Shown here piece by piece: positions 7,146 to 12,603 of a stretch of DNA of 15,082 nucleotides (the stretch's first letter is position 1; the number at the start of each line of letters is the position of its first letter). The notes under the pieces were generated by a model that searched no databases, was not told the DNA's origin, and saw only the letters and a list, made by a program, of their open reading frames with translations. The translations under genes were made by a program, and so were the position numbers. This DNA comes from Microcaldota archaeon (GTDB lineage: Archaea > Micrarchaeota > Micrarchaeia > Micrarchaeales > CABMGC01): assembly GCA_021792235.1 (NCBI GenBank), contig JAJYVC010000025.1, positions 1 through 15,082 of the forward strand, read 5' to 3'.

Positions 7146-7153
7146 TTTATATA
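7146..7153 (+). promoter_or_regulatory. TATA box for the L7Ae-S28e-L24e-ThiI cluster
   Basis: TTTATATA at 7146-7153 fits box A and predicts transcription from about 7175, giving a leader of nearly 50 nt before ATG 7223. This leader is long for this window, where most transcripts look leaderless. The rest of the 7072-7222 gap holds no gene. Confidence 0.6.
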
Positions 7154-7183
7154 TCTATACTATGTAATGTAAGTCTGCATAAA

Positions 7184-7216
7184 TGCAACTACTTGTTGCA
7201 CCAATGAAACGAGGTG
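7184..7216 (+). promoter_or_regulatory. L7Ae leader: Shine-Dalgarno with competing hairpins
   Basis: GAGGTG at 7211-7216 is a good Shine-Dalgarno, 6 nt before ATG 7223. Two mutually exclusive hairpins can form: TGCAAC 7184-7189 with GTTGCA 7195-7200, and CACC 7199-7202 with GGTG 7213-7216. The second would hide the Shine-Dalgarno. Archaeal L7Ae is known to bind some mRNA leaders, including its own in some species, so the switch could be regulatory. I do not see a textbook kink-turn, so this remains a suggestion. Confidence 0.4.
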
Positions 7217-7222
7217 TAGAAT

Positions 7223-7720
7223 ATGGCAAAGAGCTATGTGAAATTTCAGGTTAGCAAAGAGGTAGCAGACAAGGCCCTAGAGGCCGTAAGACTCGCGAAA
7301 CAGAGCGGATCCGTGCGTAAGGGAATAAACGAGGTCACGAAGAGCGTAGAGAGGAATCTCGCGTCCCTCGTAGTCATAGCTGAGGATGTTGAACCGGAGG
7401 AGGTAGTGGTTCACATACCTGCCCTCTGCGAGCAGAAGAAGATCGCATTCGTTTACGTTCCTACAAAGGCTGACATAGGTACTGCGATAGGCATAAATGT
7501 CCCATGCTCGGCAGTTTCGATAGAAAAGGCGGGCAGCGGAGAATCTGCAGTCAAGGAGGTCATAGCAAAGCTGACCGGAAAGGCTGCAGCTGAGCACACC
7601 GCAAAGCCTGCGCAGAAGGAAGCAAAGCCGGAGCATGCCGCCCAAAAGGCGGACAAGCCAAGGAAGGAGAAGCAGCAGAAGCCTGCAGAAGAGCAGAAGC
7701 AGGAGCCTGCAAAGCAGTAA
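7223..7720 (+). CDS. rpl7ae: Ribosomal protein L7Ae (eL8), kink-turn binder
   Basis: L7Ae binds kink-turn RNA. In archaea it serves in the 50S subunit, in box C/D and H/ACA modification RNPs, and in RNase P. Residues 1-120 form a full L7Ae core. The RNA-binding segment GSVRKGINEVTKSVERN lies at 29-45, followed by ASLVVIAEDVEPEEVVVHIP and LCEQKKIAFVYVPTKADIG. Residues 121-165 are an Ala, Lys, Glu, Pro and Gln-rich tail absent from the usual protein of about 120 residues. The start is set by GAGGTG at 7211. S28e follows 29 nt after the stop, and L24e after that, a common archaeal gene order. The RNase P RNA, a likely partner, is encoded in the same window at 11218. Confidence 0.95.
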   Translation: MAKSYVKFQVSKEVADKALEAVRLAKQSGSVRKGINEVTKSVERNLASLVVIAEDVEPEEVVVHIPALCEQKKIAFVYVPTKADIGTAIGINVPCSAVSIEKAGSGESAVKEVIAKLTGKAAAEHTAKPAQKEAKPEHAAQKADKPRKEKQQKPAEEQKQEPAKQ

Positions 7721-7749
7721 ACTGAATTACTCAGAGCAAAGTGTTTCTG

Positions 7750-8055
7750 ATGCCTGAAGATCAAAAACCGGAGATGAACGCAAATGCCGCAGCAGTGCAA
7801 AGGCAGCGGCCTAAGCCAGAGCAGGCGCAGCCAGCCGAAGGCAAGAAGTTCGAGGGTTATCTCGCAGAGGTGGTCGAACTTGCTGGCAGGAGGACCGGCA
7901 TCTACGGCGAGATAAAGCAGGCGATGTGCAAGATCCTTGAGGGCAAGGACAAGGGAAGAGTGATAAGGAGGAATGTCGCAGGCAGGATACAGGTAGGCGA
8001 CATAATGAGGCTCCCTGACACAAGCAGGGAGGACAAGCCGATAAGGTCAAGGTAA
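7750..8055 (+). CDS. rps28e: Small ribosomal subunit protein eS28
   Basis: S28e is a small OB-fold protein of the archaeal/eukaryotic 30S/40S subunit, near the mRNA exit. The core runs from about residue 36 to the end: YLAEVVELAGRRTGIYGE, CKILEGKDKGRVIRRNV, RIQVGDIMRLPDTSRE and a basic end. The family is usually 65-75 residues; this one has 101 because of a Gln, Pro, Ala and Lys-rich N-terminal extension of about 33 residues. The start could be ATG 7750 or the in-frame GTG 7741 three codons earlier. Neither has a clear Shine-Dalgarno, and ATG was chosen because it gives an MPE... start. L24e starts 5 nt after the stop. Confidence 0.92.
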   Translation: MPEDQKPEMNANAAAVQRQRPKPEQAQPAEGKKFEGYLAEVVELAGRRTGIYGEIKQAMCKILEGKDKGRVIRRNVAGRIQVGDIMRLPDTSREDKPIRSR

Positions 8056-8060
8056 GCAAC

Positions 8061-8228
8061 ATGAAATGCTCATACTGCACAGCCGAGATAGAGAAAGGCA
8101 CGGGCCTGATATATGTCAGGAAAAACGGCACAGTAAGATACTACTGCTCGAACAGGTGCTATAAGTTCAACATGCACCACAACAGGAAGCTAAGCAGGAA
8201 GGAGCTAGAGGAAAGGTCAAAGAGGTAA
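8061..8228 (+). CDS. rpl24e: Large ribosomal subunit protein eL24 (L24e)
   Basis: This short gene encodes 55 residues. It has the L24e zinc ribbon with Cys3, Cys6, Cys29 and Cys33 (CSYC and CSNRC), followed by YKFNMHHNRKLSRKELE and a basic tail. The order L7Ae, S28e, L24e is widespread in archaea and supports the call, and only 5 nt separate it from the S28e stop. In many archaea nucleoside diphosphate kinase and IF-2 genes come next; here ThiI does. The length is in the normal range for archaeal L24e, and nothing is missing. Confidence 0.93.
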   Translation: MKCSYCTAEIEKGTGLIYVRKNGTVRYYCSNRCYKFNMHHNRKLSRKELEERSKR

Positions 8229-8280
8229 GCATCAAAGCATCTGCAGGATGGTCCTTCTCCTTAAGCCTTCAAAATGCAAC

Positions 8281-8286
8281 AAGGTG
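8281..8286 (+). promoter_or_regulatory. Shine-Dalgarno that decides the ThiI start
   Basis: AAGGTG at 8281-8286 lies 8 nt before ATG 8295. It falls inside the seven-codon extension from an upstream ATG at 8274, which has no such site, so 8295 is the better start. Confidence 0.55.
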
Positions 8287-8294
8287 CCAATCAT

Positions 8295-9476
8295 ATGCCC
8301 GCAAGAGCGGAAAAGCTCCTAATTGCGCATTTCGGCGAGCTCTGGCTCAGGGGGCGTAATCGTAGGTTCTATATAAAGGCGCTCAAGGGCAACATAACCC
8401 GCCAACTTCGCTGCGAATCGTTCACGCTTGAAGACGATTACGACCGGCTGGTAATAACTCCTGGGAAGGGATCGACCACAGGCAGCATAGCAGCGAAGAT
8501 ATCAAAGGTCTTTGGCATAAGCGCGTATGAAACCGCATACACTGCCAAGCCTACACTAAGGAGCATAACTGCTACAGCGATGCGACTCATAAAGGAGGAG
8601 AAGCTCAGCGGCGTAAAGATAAACTCGCACAGATCCTACAAGGGCTTCAGGTTCAACTCCATAGACATAATAAGGAGCGTTGCAAAGGCGGCGCAGGAAG
8701 CCGGCGCGGATCCAAGGCTAAAGGAATTCAAGTCGCAGATATACATAAGCGTCAAGAAGGACGTCGCATTCGTCTTCTCCGACAGGAAGCGCGGAGCTGG
8801 CGGACTGCCAGTTGGAACCAGTGGCAGGTGCGTGGTTCTGCTTTCAGGCGGAATAGATTCGCCAGTAGCAGCATGGTATGCCATGAAGCGCGGCCTAGAA
8901 CCCATATACGTCCATGTGCATGGATTCCCGTCAAATGGTGAGGCAGAGTCGTCGAAGATACGCGACATCATTGGCATACTATCGCAGTACTGTCCCAATC
9001 CCACGACATATTATGTGCCGTCACATGTGTTTCAGATGTCTGCCATCAAGAGCGGAAGGTATGAGCTGATAATGATGAAGGGATTCATGCTCAAGCTCGC
9101 GGAGAGTGTTGCAAGGAAGCAGGGCGCTGGAGCGATAGTGACAGGGGAGAGCCTGGGACAGGTAGCGTCACAAACACTCTCAAATATAACCTCAGAGGAG
9201 AGCGGAATAGCCATTCCCGTGCTCAGGCCGCTTATAGGCTTGGACAAGGCAGAGATAACCCAGATCGCAAAATCGATAGGCACATACGGAGAATCCATAA
9301 AGCCCTACAGGGATGTCTGCTCTATAAATGCAAAGAATCCTGCCACGCGCTCTGACCTGAATACGTACAAGAGGATAGCCAAGGAGATAAAGCTGGGAAG
9401 CGTAGCCGCGAGATCATTGAAGATGGGCAGTATTGTCCAAACCGATGGGCATAGTGGCACATGCAGTCCAAAATAA
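8295..9476 (+). CDS. thiI: tRNA 4-thiouridine synthase ThiI (THUMP + PP-loop)
   Basis: ThiI adenylates U8 of tRNA and replaces its oxygen with sulfur to give 4-thiouridine. From ATG 8295 the protein has 393 residues. The start LLIAHFGELWLRGRNRRFY is the ferredoxin-like region. A THUMP domain follows to about 165 (KINSHRSYKGFRFNS...). The PP-loop ATP site SGGIDSPVAAWY lies at 184-195, with GESLGQVASQTL at 284-295. The usual DCC(T/S)xF segment reads YRDVCSINAKNPATRS, keeping one Cys (Cys342) of the normal pair. There is no C-terminal rhodanese domain, as in many archaeal ThiI, so sulfur must come from another donor. A Cys (in GTCSPK) sits almost at the C-terminus. The gene lies 66 nt after L24e with no clear promoter, so it is probably co-transcribed. 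Confidence 0.92.
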   Translation: MPARAEKLLIAHFGELWLRGRNRRFYIKALKGNITRQLRCESFTLEDDYDRLVITPGKGSTTGSIAAKISKVFGISAYETAYTAKPTLRSITATAMRLIKEEKLSGVKINSHRSYKGFRFNSIDIIRSVAKAAQEAGADPRLKEFKSQIYISVKKDVAFVFSDRKRGAGGLPVGTSGRCVVLLSGGIDSPVAAWYAMKRGLEPIYVHVHGFPSNGEAESSKIRDIIGILSQYCPNPTTYYVPSHVFQMSAIKSGRYELIMMKGFMLKLAESVARKQGAGAIVTGESLGQVASQTLSNITSEESGIAIPVLRPLIGLDKAEITQIAKSIGTYGESIKPYRDVCSINAKNPATRSDLNTYKRIAKEIKLGSVAARSLKMGSIVQTDGHSGTCSPK

Positions 9477-9482
9477 GGCACA

Positions 9483-9497
9483 TTTTATATATTTATA
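9483..9497 (+). promoter_or_regulatory. TATA box for the 202-residue surface protein
   Basis: TTTTATATATTTATA at 9483-9497 is centred about 24 nt upstream of ATG 9514, so the message is predicted to be leaderless. Confidence 0.6.
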
Positions 9498-9513
9498 GAG
9501 GGCTATCAATAGC

Positions 9514-10122
9514 ATGGGCCTGATAGCAAACGTGTTCATAATAGCTGTGATTGTAGTAGCTGTGCTTTTTGCAATAGGCTATTACTTGGGCGGGTCAAAG
9601 CAGCAGCTCGACAGCGCGCAGGCCGTGGCAGAGGTCACCAAATTCATAAACGACTCGTTCCCTAATTCAGTGGTAAACATCACAACCAACGTTACTCCGT
9701 CATCGTCATATCCCGGCAGCTGGTACGTGCAGGCGCAGGCAGTGATAAACGGCACCAAGCCATGCCCTTCCGACTTCGTGTATACGTTCGACGTGCCTGC
9801 ATTCTCGCTGGTCAACAACACGCAGAACGTACTCACTGCTGGATGCAAGGTGTACGAGACTGCAATAGGCGCAGCTCCAGTGGCCATAGCATGGACATAT
9901 TCAAAGCTCAACATATCCCAGACGCATTCGTTCGTCGATGCATATTCATACAAGAACGTTACAGTGTCCGCAAACCATTTCCAGTCAACGGTGCTCAACG
10001 GTATCAATTTCACCGATGTCTGGCTGGTAACATATTCGGCTCCTCTCGCAAACCACACTGTCTCAGTCGTACTCAACCAATCTAGCGGAACTGCCGTATA
10101 CGTATTCAACACGTCTACCTGA
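9514..10122 (+). CDS. Small membrane-anchored secreted protein, unknown function
   Basis: This 202-residue protein begins with an uncharged hydrophobic anchor at residues 3-25 (LIANVFIIAVIVVAVLFAIG), then GGSKQQLDSAQAVAEVTKFI, and an outside domain of about 170 residues. The domain has around eight N-X-S/T sequons (NIT, NVT, NGT, NNT, NIS, NVT, NFT, NQS) and two Cys residues (in KPCPS and AGCKV) that could pair. The alternating polar and hydrophobic pattern suggests beta strands. No pilin-type Q-x-x-x-E motif is seen. The stop overlaps the end of the convergent GNAT gene by 8 bp. The family is not recognised. Confidence 0.75.
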   Translation: MGLIANVFIIAVIVVAVLFAIGYYLGGSKQQLDSAQAVAEVTKFINDSFPNSVVNITTNVTPSSSYPGSWYVQAQAVINGTKPCPSDFVYTFDVPAFSLVNNTQNVLTAGCKVYETAIGAAPVAIAWTYSKLNISQTHSFVDAYSYKNVTVSANHFQSTVLNGINFTDVWLVTYSAPLANHTVSVVLNQSSGTAVYVFNTST

Positions 10123-10600
10123 CCGAATGCTGCAGTATGACTATTCTCCTTCCGCCGCCCCCAATCTCCACGTTCCTGTACCCTATCGGCAGGAAGCCAT
10201 TCTTAGCAAAGAACCTCAGCGCATCGGTGTTGGCTTCGTCAACCTCTGCCGTGAACTTAGTTATCCCGATGTCAACCGCGTCGTCAACAGCTTCCCTGAG
10301 CATATCGCTGCCGACATTCTTGCTCCTGTACCTGCTCCTCACAAGTATACCTATAACTCCGGTATCGAAGCCTATCTTCGCCACCTCGCACTCTCCGGCT
10401 ATGGTGCCATTGTCCTCAGTAACAATATCTACAAGCTCCCTTGATCCTACGCTTCTCAGCTTGCTGTAGAATATGCTCTCTATCTGGCCCGCAGTCGGCG
10501 CGCTTTCGAACCACGTGGCAAGAGGATAGTCCCTGTACGCCTCCGATACGAACTCCGAGAGCCTTTCAAGATCTCCGTGGTCCAGCGGCCTTATCTTCAT
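10115..10600 (-). CDS. GNAT-family N-acetyltransferase
   Basis: This 161-residue protein is a single GNAT domain, which moves an acetyl group from acetyl-CoA to an amine. It starts MKIRPLDHGDLERLSEFV, typical of the family. Motif A (82-101, VIGILVRSRYRSKNVGSDML) carries the pyrophosphate-binding loop, here RSKNVG in place of the usual (R/Q)GxG(I/V)G. Motif B is EANTDALRFFAKNGF at 122-136. The substrate cannot be told from sequence. The reading frame is open upstream to 10816, but that part is antisense to the histone gene and has no family similarity, so ATG 10600 is the start. It faces the histone gene across 69 bp and shares its TATA region. Histone acetylation is one possibility, but only position suggests it. 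Confidence 0.88.
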   Translation of the reverse strand: MKIRPLDHGDLERLSEFVSEAYRDYPLATWFESAPTAGQIESIFYSKLRSVGSRELVDIVTEDNGTIAGECEVAKIGFDTGVIGILVRSRYRSKNVGSDMLREAVDDAVDIGITKFTAEVDEANTDALRFFAKNGFLPIGYRNVEIGGGGRRIVILQHSVR

Positions 10601-10630
10601 CAATACACCAGCAGACAAACTAGGTAGGGC

Positions 10631-10642
10631 AAATATTTTAAG
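10631..10642. promoter_or_regulatory. Shared, near-symmetric TATA element, GNAT / histone
   Basis: AAATATTTTAAG at 10631-10642 is the only AT-rich box between the divergent starts at 10600 (-) and 10670 (+). On the plus strand its centre is about 33 nt before the histone ATG. On the minus strand TTAAAATATTT lies about 36 nt before the GNAT ATG. One TBP site could therefore serve both genes. Confidence 0.5.
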
Positions 10643-10669
10643 CTTGCAAGTCAAGTATAGTGTGATTAC

Positions 10670-10864
10670 ATGCAGGCAAGCAGGCAGTCTGCCAAGAGGC
10701 TGTTGAAGGAGGTAGGCGCTAAGAGAGTAAGCGACGAGGCTGCAGACGCACTCGCTGAGGAGATGAACAAGTTTTCGTACGCAATCGCAAAGAAGGCGGT
10801 GAAGCTTGCGTCGCATGCAAAGAGGTCAACTGTCAAGCGGGAAGACATAGAACTAGCTTCCTGA
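10670..10864 (+). CDS. Archaeal histone
   Basis: This 64-residue protein is a minimal archaeal histone that packs DNA as dimers and longer oligomers. The histone fold is complete: RLLKEVGAKRVSDEAADAL (helix 1 and the RVSD loop), AEEMNKFSYAIAKKAVKLASHA (helix 2), then KRSTVKREDIELAS (loop 2 and helix 3). It is slightly shorter than the usual 66-70, because it ends right after DIELA and lacks the basic RKMFK-type tail. The N-terminus, MQASRQSAKRLLK, replaces the usual LPIAPIxRIIK. The TATA element at 10631 and ATG 10670 fit a near-leaderless message. It converges on the BofA-like gene with only 2 bp between stop codons. Confidence 0.93.
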   Translation: MQASRQSAKRLLKEVGAKRVSDEAADALAEEMNKFSYAIAKKAVKLASHAKRSTVKREDIELAS

Positions 10865-10866
10865 TG

Positions 10867-11166
10867 CTAGATCGCCGCAAGCGCAATTCCTCCGAACACT
10901 TTCAGTATTAGCATGGTGCCGACTCCCGGCAGCCCGAAGAGCAGCACGGCAGCTATCTCGGGTATCGTGTACTGCATGGTCATGCCAAAGAAATAGCCAG
11001 CAGCGAAGAGCACCATGAATCCTAGCACAGAGTTCACAATTATGCCAACCAGGATCCTCTTCACCAGTCCTCCTATCCTTGTGACTGCTAACAGCACGAG
11101 CACTATGCCTATGACTACGAGCGCAATGGAGAGTATTGTGCCAGCTGCCGCTGCGACAAGAAGCAT
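10867..11166 (-). CDS. BofA-like integral membrane protein
   Basis: This 99-residue protein is almost entirely hydrophobic, with a first helix at about 4-28, a positively charged bend (RIGGLVKR), then two further membrane segments. The pattern resembles the pro-sigmaK processing inhibitor BofA family, which is also found in archaea: KRILVGIIVNSVLGF, then IPEIAAVLLFGLPGVGTMLIL, with the characteristic GLPGV near the end. In Bacillus, BofA restrains an intramembrane protease; the archaeal role is unknown. The frame is open upstream to 11286, but that would overlap the RNase P RNA and lie beyond the promoter. ATG 11166 sits about 25 nt after the TATA element at 11187-11197, so it is the likely leaderless start. 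Confidence 0.72.
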   Translation of the reverse strand: MLLVAAAAGTILSIALVVIGIVLVLLAVTRIGGLVKRILVGIIVNSVLGFMVLFAAGYFFGMTMQYTIPEIAAVLLFGLPGVGTMLILKVFGGIALAAI

Positions 11167-11186
11167 GATAATTGATATGCAGGGGC

Positions 11187-11197
11187 GTTTTATATCC
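11187..11197. promoter_or_regulatory. Shared bidirectional TATA element, BofA-like / RNase P RNA
   Basis: GTTTTATATCC at 11187-11197 reads GGATATAAAAC on the other strand. Its centre at 11192 is about 26 nt from the first base of the BofA-like gene (11166, minus) and about 26 nt from the predicted 5' end of the RNase P RNA (11218, plus). No other box is seen in the 51-bp gap, so one TATA element seems to fire both ways. Confidence 0.6.
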
Positions 11198-11217
11198 TTT
11201 TCCGTTGATATCCTAAC

Positions 11218-11453
11218 GTGGTGTGCGGACGGCTTACGGTCGCAAGACTGAGGAAGCTCTCCCCATGCAGAGTGCGTGTGGCTCAATGGCCTTATTCGGA
11301 ACAGAAACGATACTTCTGCGGCGCATAGGCGATGACGCTACGAGCGCGCCGGTGAAGATGAAACGGCCGATGTGCGCACGGTGAGCATGCAAGGCCAGAA
11401 AGGCCGCTTAGTCGAATGCCGTCTAAAACAGAAGGGAGGCTACGGCACACCAC
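11218..11453 (+). ncRNA. rnpB: RNase P RNA
   Basis: This is the catalytic RNA that trims tRNA 5' ends, found by hand from conserved cores and pairings. P1 is a perfect 9-bp helix, GTGGTGTGC 11218-11226 with GCACACCAC 11445-11453. P2 is GACGGC 11228-11233 with GCCGTC 11418-11423. P3 is CGGTC 11237-11241 with GACTG 11246-11250, capped by a GCAA tetraloop. CR-I (GAGGAAGCTC) holds the P4 5' strand 11256-11263, which pairs with GGGAGGC 11434-11440 once the universal bulged U (11258) is left out. CR-V is ACAGAAGGGAGGCTACG. P5, P7, P11 and P12 candidates and CR-II (ACAGAAACGATAC) and CR-III (GATGAAACGG) are present. At about 236 nt it is short; I find only minimal P8/P9. It ends 7 bp before the convergent methyltransferase gene. 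Confidence 0.9.
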
Positions 11454-11460
11454 ACCCACA

Positions 11461-12507
11461 TTAAGTGGGGCGCCTCCTTGCAAGCAGCGTTATCTCCTGC
11501 CTGTTGTGCGGCAGCACCTTCCATCTGAGGATCACGAATTTCGGCTCCAGCAGCGCTTCCACTTCTTTAATGTATCTGCCTACGTTCCTGCGCATGCATT
11601 TCACCGTCATGAGGAGTAGGCCGTCCTTCTTGAGCAGCCTAGAATACCTGATTACTGCTTCCGACGAGTCAATACCTCCCATGTTCATGTCGTCAGTGAG
11701 CATGTCAGCTTTTATTCCCGAGAGGCTTGCAAGGGCCCTGTCGAAAGTGCACTTCATGTGCACGATTCCCCTTTTCTTCAGGCTATCTGCACGAAGTCTT
11801 GCCCTTTCCGGATTTCTCATCACCCGTACCATCACTCCCTCCATGCTCTCGTTGTCAAGCGCTCCACTGTCCACTGCCGCCACTGCGCTACCGTTCTTGG
11901 CCAGGAAGTAGCTCCACCCTCCAGGCGATGCGCCTAGATCTATAACAACATCAGGCGCCGCCAGCCTGAATTCGGCGAACGCCTCCATTATCTTGAATTC
12001 GGATCTTGACACCACCTTCTCCTTGTTGTACCTGAACGGATCTATAGATCCGTGGTCGTGGGCATAGAGATCAACGTATCCTGAGTAGCATTCTGAGTCC
12101 ATCAGCACGCAGTAGGCGAGTATCTCTGGATGTATAATGTCTATATTGTATCCCGTCCTTTCCATTTCGCTTCCGACAGCGACCTCTATGTCCTTGGCCG
12201 AGTATCCCTGCTTGCAGTTTATATCGAAGCATTCAAGCTTTATTGCGCTGTGCCTGTCAAGACCCAGTGAAATTATGGCGCGTTTTATGGAGCACATGTA
12301 ATTCTTACTGTCCAGCAGCGAGGACTTTTGCAGGGGAAAGTAGCTGTATATGAATTTTGCGCTGGCAATCCTTTCGGTATCAGGGTTCTTTAGCTCTGCT
12401 ATGATCAGGTTGTGCTGTTCCTTTATGATGCTGTAACTGCAGGCTCTGCGCAGCTCATCAATGGCACTCTCCCTGAAACTGTCAGCTACAAGCAGAAGAT
12501 ACTGCAT
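11461..12507 (-). CDS. THUMP/FtsJ-like RNA 2'-O-methyltransferase (RlmM-like)
   Basis: From ATG 12507 this has 348 residues; a GTG at 12516 three codons earlier is an alternative start (351 residues, used for numbering here). Residues 1-155 resemble a THUMP-type RNA-binding region. Residues 165-351 form an RrmJ/FtsJ methyltransferase: SRSEFKIMEAF with Lys175, the SAM loop DLGASPGGWSYFL at 193-205, DDMNM with Asp275/276, LLLMTVKC with Lys306, and NRQEITLL with Glu341. These supply the K-D-K-E tetrad of 2'-O-ribose methyltransferases. The layout is that of RlmM, which methylates a 23S rRNA cytidine, but the archaeal target is not known. A TATA box at 12551-12562 on this strand serves it. It converges on the RNase P RNA. 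Confidence 0.85.
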   Translation of the reverse strand: MQYLLLVADSFRESAIDELRRACSYSIIKEQHNLIIAELKNPDTERIASAKFIYSYFPLQKSSLLDSKNYMCSIKRAIISLGLDRHSAIKLECFDINCKQGYSAKDIEVAVGSEMERTGYNIDIIHPEILAYCVLMDSECYSGYVDLYAHDHGSIDPFRYNKEKVVSRSEFKIMEAFAEFRLAAPDVVIDLGASPGGWSYFLAKNGSAVAAVDSGALDNESMEGVMVRVMRNPERARLRADSLKKRGIVHMKCTFDRALASLSGIKADMLTDDMNMGGIDSSEAVIRYSRLLKKDGLLLMTVKCMRRNVGRYIKEVEALLEPKFVILRWKVLPHNRQEITLLARRRPT

Positions 12508-12550
12508 GGCGAACACGCTCTAACAAGCACATGGCTATAGCACACGCAAA

Positions 12551-12562
12551 GGAATATAAAAC
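12551..12562 (-). promoter_or_regulatory. TATA box for the FtsJ-like gene
   Basis: On the minus strand GTTTTATATTCC is centred about 41 nt before GTG 12516, predicting a start of transcription near 12530. It is nearly the same string as the box at 11187-11197. Confidence 0.5.
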
Positions 12563-12569
12563 TGCTCAG

Positions 12570-12576
12570 TATATAT
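12570..12576 (+). promoter_or_regulatory. TATA box for the 819-residue pilin-like protein
   Basis: TATATAT at 12570-12576 is centred about 31 nt before GTG 12604, predicting a leader of a few bases. It lies only 7 bp from the divergent box of the FtsJ-like gene, so the two promoters may compete for TBP and TFB. Confidence 0.5.
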
Positions 12577-12603
12577 GTTCTCGGATATCTTGGGTGTAGC
12601 TCG

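Noticed and set aside
10601..10816. N-terminal extension of the GNAT gene
   Set aside because: It runs antisense through the histone gene and past the shared TATA element; GNAT similarity begins exactly at ATG 10600.
11167..11286. N-terminal extension of the BofA-like gene
   Set aside because: It would overlap the RNase P RNA and lie upstream of the TATA-predicted transcript start.
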